Positions 51,001-60,374 of a stretch of 64,000 bases of DNA are shown here, piece after piece. Under the pieces are notes generated by a model, which searched no databases, was not told where the DNA came from, and was given only the letters and a program-made list of their open reading frames with translations. How positions within the stretch are numbered: position 1 is the first letter of the stretch; each line of letters opens with the position of its first letter. Made by a program: the position numbers and the translations under genes. The DNA comes from Rhizobiaceae bacterium (GTDB lineage: Bacteria; Pseudomonadota; Alphaproteobacteria; Rhizobiales; Rhizobiaceae): assembly GCA_029233925.1 (NCBI GenBank), contig JARGOX010000004.1, forward strand, positions 124,001 through 188,000, in the 5' to 3' direction.

Positions 51001-51159
51001 TTTTTGATTTGACTTCTTCCATCCAGACGGCCGAGCGTGTATTTCAAATGACTGAGGTTGCATCCTGTCTGCAAGGATGCGGGATCCGGTCGGCTGTGGA
51101 GGTTATTTGAGCGTTTTGTCAAACAACAAAAATCCAACATATGGCCTGGTGGGCGCATC

Positions 51160-51792
51160 ATGGTGATGTCCAAGCCACCTTCAGATGCGCGCATTCGTGC
51201 CCGCAACGAGGCCAAGATTCTGAAGGCCGCTGTGAAGATTTTTTCGCTCAAGGGCTTTGACGGAACACGTATAGCGGAGATCGCGGACGCAAGCGGTCTG
51301 CCCAAAGCCAATGTCTATTATTATTTCGCCACCAAGGAGGCGATTTATGAAACCCTGGTCGAGCGGTTGCTGACAGGTTGGGACAAGACACTGGAACATA
51401 TTGTTGCCGATCGCGAACCACGCGAAGCCCTCAGTGCCTATATTCATGCCAAACTCGAATACTCGCGCAGGCACGTCATTGAATCACGTTTCTTTGCCAA
51501 TGAAATGCTGCGCGGCGGACGTTTTCTTTCCAGCGGGCAGAAAAAGCACATGCAGGACATTACCCGTGAGCGTGTTGAAGTCATCGAGGAATGGATCCGT
51601 CAGGGAAAGATGGTCGCGGTTGAGCCCAACCATTTTTTCATGATGCTGTGGGCAGCAACGCAGTTCTATGCTGACTTTACCACAGTGGCCGCTGTCACCT
51701 TGAACAAGAGCCAACTGACGAGGGATGATTACGACTGTGCTTATGAAACAATCGTCAAAACCGTTCTCGACGGTTGCCTCATAGCGGAATGA
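51160..51792 (+). CDS. TetR-family regulator, RutR-like
   Basis: 210 residues from ATG 51160 (ATG 51166 is possible). HTH at about 25-65: IAEIADASGLPKANVYYYFATKEAIYETLV. The C-terminal ligand domain matches RutR: ALSAYIHAKLEYSRRHVIESRFFANEMLRGG, then MMLWAATQFYADFTTVAAV. RutR senses uracil or thymine, which suits a divergent operon with ung and nucleoside import genes. Two direct copies of an operator-like site lie between the divergent starts. Confidence 0.85.
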   Translation: MVMSKPPSDARIRARNEAKILKAAVKIFSLKGFDGTRIAEIADASGLPKANVYYYFATKEAIYETLVERLLTGWDKTLEHIVADREPREALSAYIHAKLEYSRRHVIESRFFANEMLRGGRFLSSGQKKHMQDITRERVEVIEEWIRQGKMVAVEPNHFFMMLWAATQFYADFTTVAAVTLNKSQLTRDDYDCAYETIVKTVLDGCLIAE

Positions 51793-51935
51793 TCGAAGGC
51801 GGAACTCGGGTGACATGCAGACCTCCCGTCTTCTTCGGCAATGGCATTCTGCAAAACAGGAAATTGGCGCGCCTCGCCCCAGTCACCAGAAATTTATCGC
51901 CGGCGCATCATCATTTTGTCGCAGATGGGGTATCA

Positions 51936-52625
51936 ATGCAGCCACAGATACAATCTCTTTGTGATGGCGACGAAATGAACTCTCTGGACTTTCCCGAATA
52001 CACCTATCGCGAACGGCTGGCCGATGGCATCATTCATCTGATCGGTGTTACGGCCGCCATCGTCGGTGCAATCATCTTGCTGGTCATGGCAACAGACACT
52101 TTGTCCGGCGCGTCAGCTCTCAGCCTCACGGTCTACAGTTTTGGACTTGTGGCGGTGTTTTGCTTTTCTGCTGCCTATCATCTGACCGGCGGATCGCCGC
52201 TCAAGGCCCTATTGAAGCGCTTTGACCAGGCAGCCATCTATTTCAAGATTGCGTCCACCTATACGCCCATCATGGTCATCAACCTGGTGGGCTGGCCGGG
52301 CACCGGCCTGCTGGCCCTGATCTGGTCAGTGGCGACCTTCGGGATGACGACCAAATTGTTCTTCCCCCACCGGCTCGTGCGCACATCCTACGTTCTCTAT
52401 CTGGTTCTTGGCTGGTGTGCCGTGCTCATTTTTGCACCACTTGTCGATGCACTGTCCATGCAAACCCTCATGCTGATCCTTGTGGGTGGCATTCTCTATA
52501 CGGTTGGTGTGGTTTTTCATTTGTGGCCGGGACTGCACTACCAGAATGCCATCTGGCATACATTCGTTCTTGGTGGCGCCGGATGTCATTATGCTGCCAT
52601 TATGAGTTCCGTGGCATTGGCTTGA
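51936..52625 (+). CDS. Hemolysin III family (YqfA/PAQR-like) membrane protein
   Basis: 229 residues from ATG 51936 (GGGG five bases upstream) or 216 from ATG 51975. Seven helices. Family marks: ERLADGIIHLIGVTAAIVGA with His, FGLVAVFCFSAAYHLTGG, LLKRFDQAAIYFKIASTYTPI, and IWHTFVLGGAGCHYAAI near the end. The conserved His and Asp point to a zinc site as in PAQR proteins. Envelope role, mechanism not established. Confidence 0.9.
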   Translation: MQPQIQSLCDGDEMNSLDFPEYTYRERLADGIIHLIGVTAAIVGAIILLVMATDTLSGASALSLTVYSFGLVAVFCFSAAYHLTGGSPLKALLKRFDQAAIYFKIASTYTPIMVINLVGWPGTGLLALIWSVATFGMTTKLFFPHRLVRTSYVLYLVLGWCAVLIFAPLVDALSMQTLMLILVGGILYTVGVVFHLWPGLHYQNAIWHTFVLGGAGCHYAAIMSSVALA

Positions 52626-52775
52626 TGATACGTCTTATACCAAAGGTCGATGATCACCACAGCGGTGCGGTCTGTTCAGAACAATGAGCGTTCATGTTTT
52701 GGCGTTAAAATCCCGTTTGCATCAAAGTGATGGAGAACCGGTTGGATACGGTAGATACCGATTAATGCAAGTTGC

Positions 52776-54338
52776 TCAGCCCCAGAACGCACCGGTGTCC
52801 TTGAGATCCTTCCACAGTGATTTTGCTTCGTGCCAATCCTGTTGGGATTTGGTCATTCGGGTGCCGATCACCCAACCAATGGCCCGTTGGGCGGCTGGGT
52901 CCTGAGCGCCGAGAGCGGTCTCTCCGGAAAACAGCTCCATGATCATCGCCGCGTCGATCAGCTCGCCAAAAACGGACTGAAGCTGCTTGAGTTGACGGGT
53001 GAACGGTGCGACCCGCTTGTTAGAAAAGAGAGGCGCCATAAACTCGACCGTATAACGAAGTTTTTTAAGTTCCTTGCGCAAGGTGTGACGCTCCTCGCTG
53101 GTCAATTTTTCGATCGCTTTTGCATGCTCCCGGACAGATTTCCAGCGCCTGTCCAGAGCCCTCTTTGCAAGCTTTCCAATTGGCTTGTCACCCTCCCCGG
53201 TTTTGCCAATTGGCATCGTTTCTATGACCCGGGCCAGATCGAGCATGAAGGACATCGCACGTTGGCTCTTCAGGACATGGCGCACATGTTTTCTGGTCTT
53301 TGCTCGCTCCGCGGCCAGCAGGCTGCTCAATGCGGCAAATGACGGTTCGTCGGGGCAGGATTGTTGTAGCGGCCTGACGATGTCGAGTGCGGTGACATCA
53401 CGGTCACGCAGGGCGCCAATTTCCTGACCGAGCCACTTGGCTTCTTCGTTGAGCCGCTTCATTTCCGGCTTGTTGATCTGCTCGCAAAACAGGACAAATG
53501 CACTGCGCAGACGCCGCAATCCTACCCGCAACTGATGCGGTCCTGCGGGGTCCTTGGAGACCCGTATCAGGTCAATGTTTCCGGTAATCTGATCGAAACA
53601 TTCACGCAGGATGTCGCGGGCAGCCTCGCCAACCGTCTGCGTGGCATGCAAGGGCACGGGTTTTGCCATGCGCGGATGCATGGGCACATCGATGCGGCCT
53701 TCTTCGGCAAGCAGATATCCCCGATCCGACTTTGACAGACAGGAGAAACGAAAACCGCCTTCCGTCAGGAGATCACGCGCCAGATCAAAAAGCCCATCCA
53801 CAGTGCCGGCGATCAGCTCGATCTCCATTTCCCGGAGCTCGGCAGAAAGAGCCCCGGCAAGGATCTTGCCATGATCGACGGAAAGCTCGGCTCTGGTGCC
53901 ATCTGGCGCGACGATCTGTGCCGATGTGCGGTTCATATGTGTCTCGCAAACCGGGTCGAAGCGCTTGCCGGAGATAAGCCGTTTGATGTGTTTGCGGGCT
54001 GTTTTGTCAGCAATATCATCGAGATGCAGTTCGCCATCGCCCGCAGGGCATTCGAACTCGCTTACCCGTGACAGGCCACTGTACAGGCCACTGTACAGGC
54101 CTCTGCGCAGACCTCTGGGCAGGCCGGAGCGGGTTTTGACCGTCTGGATCCAGCGCCCGCCATCAAGCCGAAGCCGAATGGAATAGCCAGACCTGTGGAG
54201 TGCATGATCTGGTGTATCGAAATAGATCGAGCGGAGTGGCCGCATACCGCCATCCACCAATTGAAGCGCATTCAATCGGGTTTTCAGGTGCTCTTCGGCC
54301 TTTTCATCAATCAGGAATTTCAATTCAATTTCAGTCAT
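52776..54338 (-). CDS. CYTH and CHAD domain protein
   Basis: 520 residues. The CYTH (triphosphate tunnel) domain is at about 1-200 with the ExExK-like EIELKFLID start, and YFDTPDHALHRSGYSIRLR. A GLxx tetrapeptide repeat (residues about 72-91) is inserted before SRVSEFE. The CHAD domain spans about 225-510, rich in His and basic residues (HQLRVGLRRLRSAFVLF, LRDRDVT, RHTLRKELKKLRYTVEFM). CHAD proteins bind polyphosphate, so it may act on polyphosphate or related triphosphates in the cytosol. Confidence 0.92.
   Translation of the reverse strand: MTEIELKFLIDEKAEEHLKTRLNALQLVDGGMRPLRSIYFDTPDHALHRSGYSIRLRLDGGRWIQTVKTRSGLPRGLRRGLYSGLYSGLSRVSEFECPAGDGELHLDDIADKTARKHIKRLISGKRFDPVCETHMNRTSAQIVAPDGTRAELSVDHGKILAGALSAELREMEIELIAGTVDGLFDLARDLLTEGGFRFSCLSKSDRGYLLAEEGRIDVPMHPRMAKPVPLHATQTVGEAARDILRECFDQITGNIDLIRVSKDPAGPHQLRVGLRRLRSAFVLFCEQINKPEMKRLNEEAKWLGQEIGALRDRDVTALDIVRPLQQSCPDEPSFAALSSLLAAERAKTRKHVRHVLKSQRAMSFMLDLARVIETMPIGKTGEGDKPIGKLAKRALDRRWKSVREHAKAIEKLTSEERHTLRKELKKLRYTVEFMAPLFSNKRVAPFTRQLKQLQSVFGELIDAAMIMELFSGETALGAQDPAAQRAIGWVIGTRMTKSQQDWHEAKSLWKDLKDTGAFWG
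54072..54131 (-). repeat. Five 12-bp tandem units inside the CYTH-CHAD gene
   Basis: Units start at 54072, 54084, 54096, 54108 and 54120; the first two (CAGGCCACTGTA) are identical, the others diverged. They encode GLPR-GLRR-GLYS-GLYS-GLSR. Twelve-base steps keep the frame. Confidence 0.85.
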
Positions 54339-54554
54339 CTAGTCAAGTATGATGGATTTCCAAAGGCGGTGCAATGACGCTGATGTCGGTAAGATACGGC
54401 AACATTGGACGCTCTATCGCGGACAGTAGCACCGGAATTGCTTCATCTTCCGAATTGACACAGGCCGGCATGGTTGGCGGCATGGTTGCGCACATGGTGT
54501 GCAAATGATATTTTGCGATAGTAAAATTTTAGAGTGATTGGCAGGGCGTTATTC

Positions 54555-55466
54555 ATGGCAAAAGGCGTCTTCGTCCATCGTGCAGACTCCAAATATGACG
54601 ATTTCCCTGAAGAACAGTATCAATTTCCCAAACGATATCTGAACCAGGCAAAACATTTTGAAAAAGACTGGATTGTCTATTACGAGCCGCGTGGCGGCGG
54701 CGGTCGCCTCGGCTATACGGGTATCGCAAAAATAGAGAATATTGTCGCCGATGCCCTCAAAGATGACATGTTCATTGCGCGCATTGCACCCGGCACATTT
54801 CTGCCATTTGAGGAGTTCGTGTCCTTCAGAACAGCCGACGGCTTCATGGAATCTGAGCTTCGGAAGCCCGACGGCTCACTTAATGGCGGCAAGATCCAAT
54901 GGGCGATCAGACCCATTTCCGATGCTGATTTCAACGCGATTGTGTTGAAGGGTTTTCCGGAGGAAAACGTTCTCCTGCCGCGCAGGGATATACAAACGGA
55001 TGTGCATAATAAGGATGAAGCCGATGATGAGGCGGTGGCGTTCATTTACGACAATGACCGCGCACGCGTCGAGCAGACCATCAGTCGTATCCCGCGCGAC
55101 AGGGTGTTTCGCAGATTGGTTCTGGAAGCCTACGACAGCCGCTGCGCCATTACGGGACTGAAGCTCATCAATGGTGGCGGACGCGCAGAAGTGGAAGCTG
55201 CCCATATAAAACCTGTCGCAGCACACGGACCAGACACAATACGAAATGGCATTGCACTATCTGGTACAGTGCACTGGATGTTTGACCGCGGGCTTATCGG
55301 CCTCAGCGACGATCTCGACATCATGGTTTCACGCCACGTCAACGATCCGGAACAGATTTGGGGAATGGTAGCAGACAGCGGCAAGGCCCATGCCCCGAAG
55401 CACCAGAGTCATCGCCCACATCCCCGATACCTCCAGTGGCACCGGGAGAATTGCTTCAAGGTCTGA
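54555..55466 (+). CDS. HNH endonuclease, putative orphan restriction enzyme
   Basis: 303 residues from ATG 54555 (AGGG upstream); an in-frame GTG is at 54534. The N-terminal 120 residues (KDWIVYYEPRGGGGRLGYTGIAKIENI) resemble the modified-base-reading or PUA-like domain seen in predicted restriction enzymes of the COG3440 type. HNH domain: YDSRCAITGLKLINGG, AEVEAAHIKPVAAHGPDTIRNGIAL and HWMFDRGLIGLSDD, with the catalytic His and Asn. No methyltransferase is near, so a modification-dependent enzyme is possible (inference). Confidence 0.85.
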   Translation: MAKGVFVHRADSKYDDFPEEQYQFPKRYLNQAKHFEKDWIVYYEPRGGGGRLGYTGIAKIENIVADALKDDMFIARIAPGTFLPFEEFVSFRTADGFMESELRKPDGSLNGGKIQWAIRPISDADFNAIVLKGFPEENVLLPRRDIQTDVHNKDEADDEAVAFIYDNDRARVEQTISRIPRDRVFRRLVLEAYDSRCAITGLKLINGGGRAEVEAAHIKPVAAHGPDTIRNGIALSGTVHWMFDRGLIGLSDDLDIMVSRHVNDPEQIWGMVADSGKAHAPKHQSHRPHPRYLQWHRENCFKV

Positions 55467-55508
55467 GCCCCCACCGTGCCGGTGTGGTCCACCCACCCCT
55501 TCAGGACT

Positions 55509-56030
55509 TTATTTTCCCGACCACTCGCTGAACCGCGCCAGCAGCGGTGCAAAAGTTTCAATATCCTTCGCTTCCCAGTCAGACAGAAATTCGCCAACAA
55601 GCCTGATCTTGAGGGCCCGCACTTGTGAAACCACCTGTTCGCCGCGCTCGCTCAGCACGACAATGGTGCGGCGCGCGTCGCTCTGGCTGACGTCGCGGCT
55701 GACATAGCCGGCTTCAATCAGGTCACTGATCATCCGGCTGGCGCGGGAAGGATCGATCGCCAGGCGCTGGGCGACCGTCGCCACCATGGTTTCCTGGCCC
55801 GCATCGGGGCCAAATTCCACCAGCGGCGCCCGTATGGCCGTCAGTACATCAAGCTGCGGAACATCCAGATCAAGGTTCAGCACCTCGATTGCCTGACGCT
55901 CGGGCTTGCGTTGAATGGCCCTGCGTCGCCAGCGCTGCATCGTTGCTTCCAGCTCCAATGCCGCATCAGCGACCCGCTCGCTCAAGCCGTCCGCAATCAA
56001 TTGTGCCTTCAGTTCTTCGTCATTGTTCAT
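55509..56030 (-). CDS. MarR family transcriptional regulator
   Basis: 173 residues. The winged helix is at about 80-140: TVAQRLAIDPSRASRMISDLIEAGYVSRDVSQSDARRTIVVLSERG, with the DxR wing. It is divergent from a DHA2 efflux pump, the usual MarR or EmrR arrangement, with a palindromic site between them. Likely represses the pump and releases it on binding an aromatic or lipophilic compound. Confidence 0.9.
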   Translation of the reverse strand: MNNDEELKAQLIADGLSERVADAALELEATMQRWRRRAIQRKPERQAIEVLNLDLDVPQLDVLTAIRAPLVEFGPDAGQETMVATVAQRLAIDPSRASRMISDLIEAGYVSRDVSQSDARRTIVVLSERGEQVVSQVRALKIRLVGEFLSDWEAKDIETFAPLLARFSEWSGK

Positions 56031-56056
56031 GGACAGGCCCTCGTTCCTCCACCATC

Positions 56057-56070
56057 CATGTAATTACATG
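56057..56070. promoter_or_regulatory. Putative MarR operator, perfect palindrome
   Basis: CATGTAATTACATG is a perfect 14-base palindrome 27 bases before the marR ATG. Related half-sites ACATGTAAATG and TGTGTAATTA follow within 50 bases. Confidence 0.55.
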
Positions 56071-56198
56071 CTGTTGACATGTAAATGCTTTTGTAAGATA
56101 TGTGTAATTAGCATCTATTTGCCGCATTTGCCTGCCTTGGTCGGACTTGGACCGACTGAGCTTTTGATCGGTACAGACTCTGACCAAACCATGCATAA

Positions 56199-57740
56199 GT
56201 GAAAGCCTGTATTGTGACCTCAACGGACACCCAAACCGCAGCCGCAGACACGCAGCCCGTTCGTGTGGTTCTCATGGTTGTTTCCACAGTGCTTTTTGTG
56301 GCCTCCCTGGGCCAGACTGTCGTCGCCACGGCTTTGCCGACTATTGTACGAGACCTTGGAGGCCTCGATCACATCACCTGGGTTGTGACCGCCTACCTTC
56401 TGGCCTCGACCGTTGGCGCACCGATCTTCGGCAAACTCGGTGATCTTTTCGGCCGCAAGATTATCTTGCAGTGCGGCATCATGATTTTCATGCTGGGATC
56501 GTTGCTTTCCGGCCTAGCCGGCAGCATGGGTGTCATTGTCGCCGGCCGTGCCATCCAGGGGTTTGGCGCTGGCGGACTGATCGTTGTTGTCATGGCTGTC
56601 ATAGCCGACGTATTGCCGCCACGCGAACGCGGCCGGGCTCAAGGCCTGATGGGCGCGGTCTTTGGTATTTCAACGGTCATCGGGCCATTGGTCGGTGGTT
56701 TTTTCGTTGAGCATCTGAACTGGCACTGGATTTTCTTCATCAATCTGCCCATTGGCATTGGCGCAATCCTCATTCTGGCGTTTGCGCTGCAATCCACGGT
56801 CCGGCCCGTTGCCCGCAAGATCGATTATGCCGGCGCCATCCTGCTGGCCGGGTTTCTTTCAGCCGTGGTTTTGCTCGCCAATACCGGTGGAACAACCCAC
56901 CCCTGGAGTTCCCCCCCGATGGTGGCGCTGATCGCCATTATCCTTGTATGCCTCGGCGCATTCATTTTTGCCGAAAGCCGCGCCGCCGAACCGATTTTGC
57001 CACTCACCCTTTTTCGCATCAATACTTTCGTGGTGATCAATTCCGTGGGCTTCATGGTGGGCGCGACGATGTTCGGCACGCTGACATTCCTGCCGTTGTT
57101 CCTGCAGGTGGTCAAAGGCATCAGCCCGACGGTTTCCGGCATGCTGATCCTGCCGATGATGGTTGGCCTGATCGGCGGTTCGTTTCTGGCCGGACGGACC
57201 ATGACCAGGACCGGCCGTTACAAATTCCTGCCTGTTCTATCCACCGGGATACTGATCATCGGCATGCTGCTGATGTCCACCCTGACTGCCGAGATGCCGC
57301 TGTGGCAGGTCTCGCTTTACATGTTCGTCACAGGCACCGGCATCGGACCGGTCATGAGTGTGGGCGTCGCGGCATTGCAAAACGCCGCCCCCGTTTCGCA
57401 GATCGGCGTTGCGACGGCCAGCGCAAACATGTTCCGCTTGATCGGCGGTTCTATCGGAACCTCGGTTTTCGGTGCATTGTTTTCAGCCGCGACCGCTGCA
57501 AGGCTGACGGAACTGTTTCCCGGGCAGGACACGACCAGTATGGCGGCACTGGACGCTGAAGCCATATCCGCCCTGCCCCTGGACATGCAGGAGACCGTGC
57601 TCAGCGCGTTCTCCCACGCCATGCACCCGGTATTCCTGTTTGCCGCCTGCCTCGCCGTTCTGGCCTTCCTGCTCTCGATGCTGCTGAAGGAATTGCCGCT
57701 GTCGACTGTTCTGCAGAGCGTCGACAGAAGCGCGGCATAG
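56199..57740 (+). CDS. MFS efflux pump, DHA2 (EmrB/QacA) family
   Basis: 513 residues from GTG 56199 (another GTG at 56214). Fourteen predicted helices. Motif C-like GISTVIGPLVGGFFVEHLNW, motif A GKLGDLFGRKIIL, and ATALPTIVRDLGG at the first helix. It exports drugs or toxic lipophilic compounds by proton antiport across the inner membrane. No EmrA-like adaptor gene is beside it. Divergent from marR. Confidence 0.93.
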   Translation: MKACIVTSTDTQTAAADTQPVRVVLMVVSTVLFVASLGQTVVATALPTIVRDLGGLDHITWVVTAYLLASTVGAPIFGKLGDLFGRKIILQCGIMIFMLGSLLSGLAGSMGVIVAGRAIQGFGAGGLIVVVMAVIADVLPPRERGRAQGLMGAVFGISTVIGPLVGGFFVEHLNWHWIFFINLPIGIGAILILAFALQSTVRPVARKIDYAGAILLAGFLSAVVLLANTGGTTHPWSSPPMVALIAIILVCLGAFIFAESRAAEPILPLTLFRINTFVVINSVGFMVGATMFGTLTFLPLFLQVVKGISPTVSGMLILPMMVGLIGGSFLAGRTMTRTGRYKFLPVLSTGILIIGMLLMSTLTAEMPLWQVSLYMFVTGTGIGPVMSVGVAALQNAAPVSQIGVATASANMFRLIGGSIGTSVFGALFSAATAARLTELFPGQDTTSMAALDAEAISALPLDMQETVLSAFSHAMHPVFLFAACLAVLAFLLSMLLKELPLSTVLQSVDRSAA

Positions 57741-57785
57741 GAATTGCGCTGTACGAGGGCTGGCGATTTATTCTGAACGGACCCG

Positions 57786-59216
57786 CTAATCGGCCCCTTG
57801 ATCAAGGAGTTGTCGCACTTTAGTCCGATCGATTTTTCCCGATGCGTTCAGCGGAATAGCGTCCACCGAGAAAAACCGGAGATGATCTCTGGCCGACTCC
57901 AATTTCAGAGTGCTGCAGATTTCATCGCGCACTCGGTCAAGGTCAGCAACCCTTGGCTTTACCAGCGCTATTACCAGGCCATAGGGGTCGACGTCGGCCA
58001 ATGTGGAAACAATTCCGATATCCGCTGGATCCGCCTGCTGGCGAACAGCCGCTTCGATACGCGAAAATGCAATCTTGTTTCCGCTAAAATTGTAGACTTC
58101 ATCGTCTCGACCCGAAATATAGAGTTTGTTGCCACGAACATAACCCAGATCAGGCAACCGATAGACTTTTGAATCATTGCCGATTGATTTGCCATCGACA
58201 TACCGACTGACCACCAATGCCGGTTCATTGACAATTGCCAACTCTGAGGGGTCGCCCGTTTCAGTTCCTTTATAGATGAGCGATATGTTGGGATTTATCT
58301 CACCAACATAGCCTGTCTCAAATGTTTCAGAATCAATTCTGCCTGTCGCGATACCGCCGGTTTCGGATGTACCATAGGCGACATGGATCGCAGCATCGAA
58401 CATGGCTTCGGCGCGCCGCACGAGGGCCCTCGGGAAGAGGCTGCCGGCAATGATCAGCTTTTTTACACTCGGGCACAGAATGTGGCCCTGCTCCATCACA
58501 TCCAGATATTTCAACAGGGTGCCTGCTGAAGTCCGTATTGTATTAATTTCGTAAGCGTTGATCATTTTGAGGCAACGCTCAGGATCCGGATGCGGGCGTA
58601 CAAAACAAGCCTTTTTGGACAGGACCTGGTACAGCGACATGAAGCTGTAGGTGGTCGCACCACCAATTGTTGTCATAACCCGTTCTCCGGGATCATAATC
58701 ATGCTCAATGGAAATTGCTGCCCGGTAGTTGATAAGACCAACACTATTGGCGATGAGCTTCTTTTCACCCGTCGTTCCGGACGTGCCCACAATGAACAAA
58801 AGTTCTTCCGGCTCCCTGGCAGAAAATTCGCTGATTGTTTTATCCGCAAGCTTGCCTTCCAGCACTGTGTCGTCGATGACCAGATCCGGGCGAATCGACG
58901 GGTCCAACGGATCTGAACCGCCAACAACGTAATCAAATTCGACATCCTGTGCCAAACCGCTGACTGACGAAAGAAGAACAGGAACCAGTCCGCAATTCAT
59001 CGCAGCCAGCATAACAATTGACCTCAGATCACTGTCAGCAATATTGACATAAACGCGCGCGTGCCTCTCGAGCCGTCGCATCACGAAATAGTTGCTGACA
59101 ATCGCAATCCGCTCGCTGAGGTCGCCGTAAGGCACATAACTGTCGGGTGAAAGCATGGCCGGTGCCAAAGCATTTTCTGACGACATGGCATTTATGTTTC
59201 TGACGATATCCATCAT
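57786..59216 (-). CDS. AMP-forming acyl/aryl-CoA ligase-like enzyme (ANL superfamily), copy 2
   Basis: 476 residues, a little shorter than usual. Phosphate loop ELLFIVGTSGTTGEKK, adenine motif HVAYGTSETGG, hinge SGRDDEVYNFSGNKIAFSRIE and the C-terminal catalytic Lys in NASGKIDRTKV. It adenylates a carboxylic acid; acceptor could be CoA or a carrier. Start overlaps the stop of the ABC ATPase by four bases. A paralog lies at the other end of this operon. Substrate not predictable. Confidence 0.85.
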   Translation of the reverse strand: MMDIVRNINAMSSENALAPAMLSPDSYVPYGDLSERIAIVSNYFVMRRLERHARVYVNIADSDLRSIVMLAAMNCGLVPVLLSSVSGLAQDVEFDYVVGGSDPLDPSIRPDLVIDDTVLEGKLADKTISEFSAREPEELLFIVGTSGTTGEKKLIANSVGLINYRAAISIEHDYDPGERVMTTIGGATTYSFMSLYQVLSKKACFVRPHPDPERCLKMINAYEINTIRTSAGTLLKYLDVMEQGHILCPSVKKLIIAGSLFPRALVRRAEAMFDAAIHVAYGTSETGGIATGRIDSETFETGYVGEINPNISLIYKGTETGDPSELAIVNEPALVVSRYVDGKSIGNDSKVYRLPDLGYVRGNKLYISGRDDEVYNFSGNKIAFSRIEAAVRQQADPADIGIVSTLADVDPYGLVIALVKPRVADLDRVRDEICSTLKLESARDHLRFFSVDAIPLNASGKIDRTKVRQLLDQGAD

Positions 59217-60373
59217 GAAACCGGTTCCTCAAGATTGTCTGTTGATTTTTCAGGATGATTAGAAACTGCAATATCGACATAGACTCTGTCTCCCGTCGAA
59301 AAGCGCTCATTTGCATCCGCCTGTGCTGTCAAAACCCCACCGTCAGATAGCAGCATGATCTGCTGCCTGAAACCCATGAATTCGATGGCTCCGACCTTGC
59401 AGATCCAGCCTGGCGCTGCCGACGGTGTCTTCGACACGGTTATATTTTCCGGGCGCACAAAAATCTCAATCTTTTCTCCCATGGAAGAATTGACGAGCAT
59501 CAAACCCTTGGGGACCCCGTCCAGTTTCCAGGGACCAAAAGCCGTTTGCAACACCAATTGGCCCGATGCCTCAACCTGTTGTTCGGCCTCAATGCGATTG
59601 GTTATTCCAATGAATTCGGCGACGAACCTGTTTTCCGGCCGGTAATAGATCTCACGCGGCGTGCCGATCTGGCGGATTGCGCCCTGATCCATAACGGCGA
59701 TCCGATCTGACAATGACAGCGCTTCTTCCTGATCATGCGTGACAAAAAGAATACTGATATCCAGATCCTGCTGCAGGCGCTTGAGTTCCAATCGCATTTG
59801 TCGTCGCAGCCGTGCATCCAGATTGCTCAGCGGTTCGTCCAGCAGAACGAGAGAGGCGCCCGCAACGATCGCCCGTGCAAGGGCGAGGCGCTGCTGCTGT
59901 CCGCCACTAAGCTTGTTGGCCTGCCTGTCGGCCAGTCCATCCATTTCAACCTTCGACAACGCCAGCATGACTTTGTTGGTCAATTCGGTTTCATCGGACA
60001 TTCTGGGCTTCAGGCAGCGCAAAGGAAACGCGGCATTTTCGAAGACGCTCATATGCGGCCAGATCGCGTAGGATTGAAACACCATTCCGATCTGGCGTTT
60101 CTGAGGCGGCGTATCGAGGCCTCTCCGTGACGAGAAGACAGGCTTTCCACGCATCGAGATATCACCCTTGTCGGGCGTCTCCAGACCGGCAATGCAGCGC
60201 AGCAATGTGGATTTTCCACAGCCACTTGGCCCGAGAATCGTAAATATCTCACTATGCAGAATGTCGATGTCTATATCGCAGACGGCAGCGACCTTGTCGC
60301 CAGAAGGGAGCGTAAAATGCTTTGTCAGACCGCTGACATTCAGGACTGTAGGCTTGTCTATTGGCTCCATCAA
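59213..60373 (-). CDS. ABC transporter ATP-binding protein, PotA/FbpC type
   Basis: 386 residues. Walker A GPSGCGKST, Q-loop GMVFQSYAIWPHMSV, signature LSGGQQQRLALARA, Walker B LVLLDEPLSNLD, H-loop FVTHDQ. The C-terminal 130 residues form a TOBE-type regulatory domain (EIFVRPENITV, DRVYVDIA). Drives import with the fused permease encoded just before it. Overlaps the following ligase start by four bases. Confidence 0.94.
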   Translation of the reverse strand: MMEPIDKPTVLNVSGLTKHFTLPSGDKVAAVCDIDIDILHSEIFTILGPSGCGKSTLLRCIAGLETPDKGDISMRGKPVFSSRRGLDTPPQKRQIGMVFQSYAIWPHMSVFENAAFPLRCLKPRMSDETELTNKVMLALSKVEMDGLADRQANKLSGGQQQRLALARAIVAGASLVLLDEPLSNLDARLRRQMRLELKRLQQDLDISILFVTHDQEEALSLSDRIAVMDQGAIRQIGTPREIYYRPENRFVAEFIGITNRIEAEQQVEASGQLVLQTAFGPWKLDGVPKGLMLVNSSMGEKIEIFVRPENITVSKTPSAAPGWICKVGAIEFMGFRQQIMLLSDGGVLTAQADANERFSTGDRVYVDIAVSNHPEKSTDNLEEPVS

Positions 60374-60374
60374 T

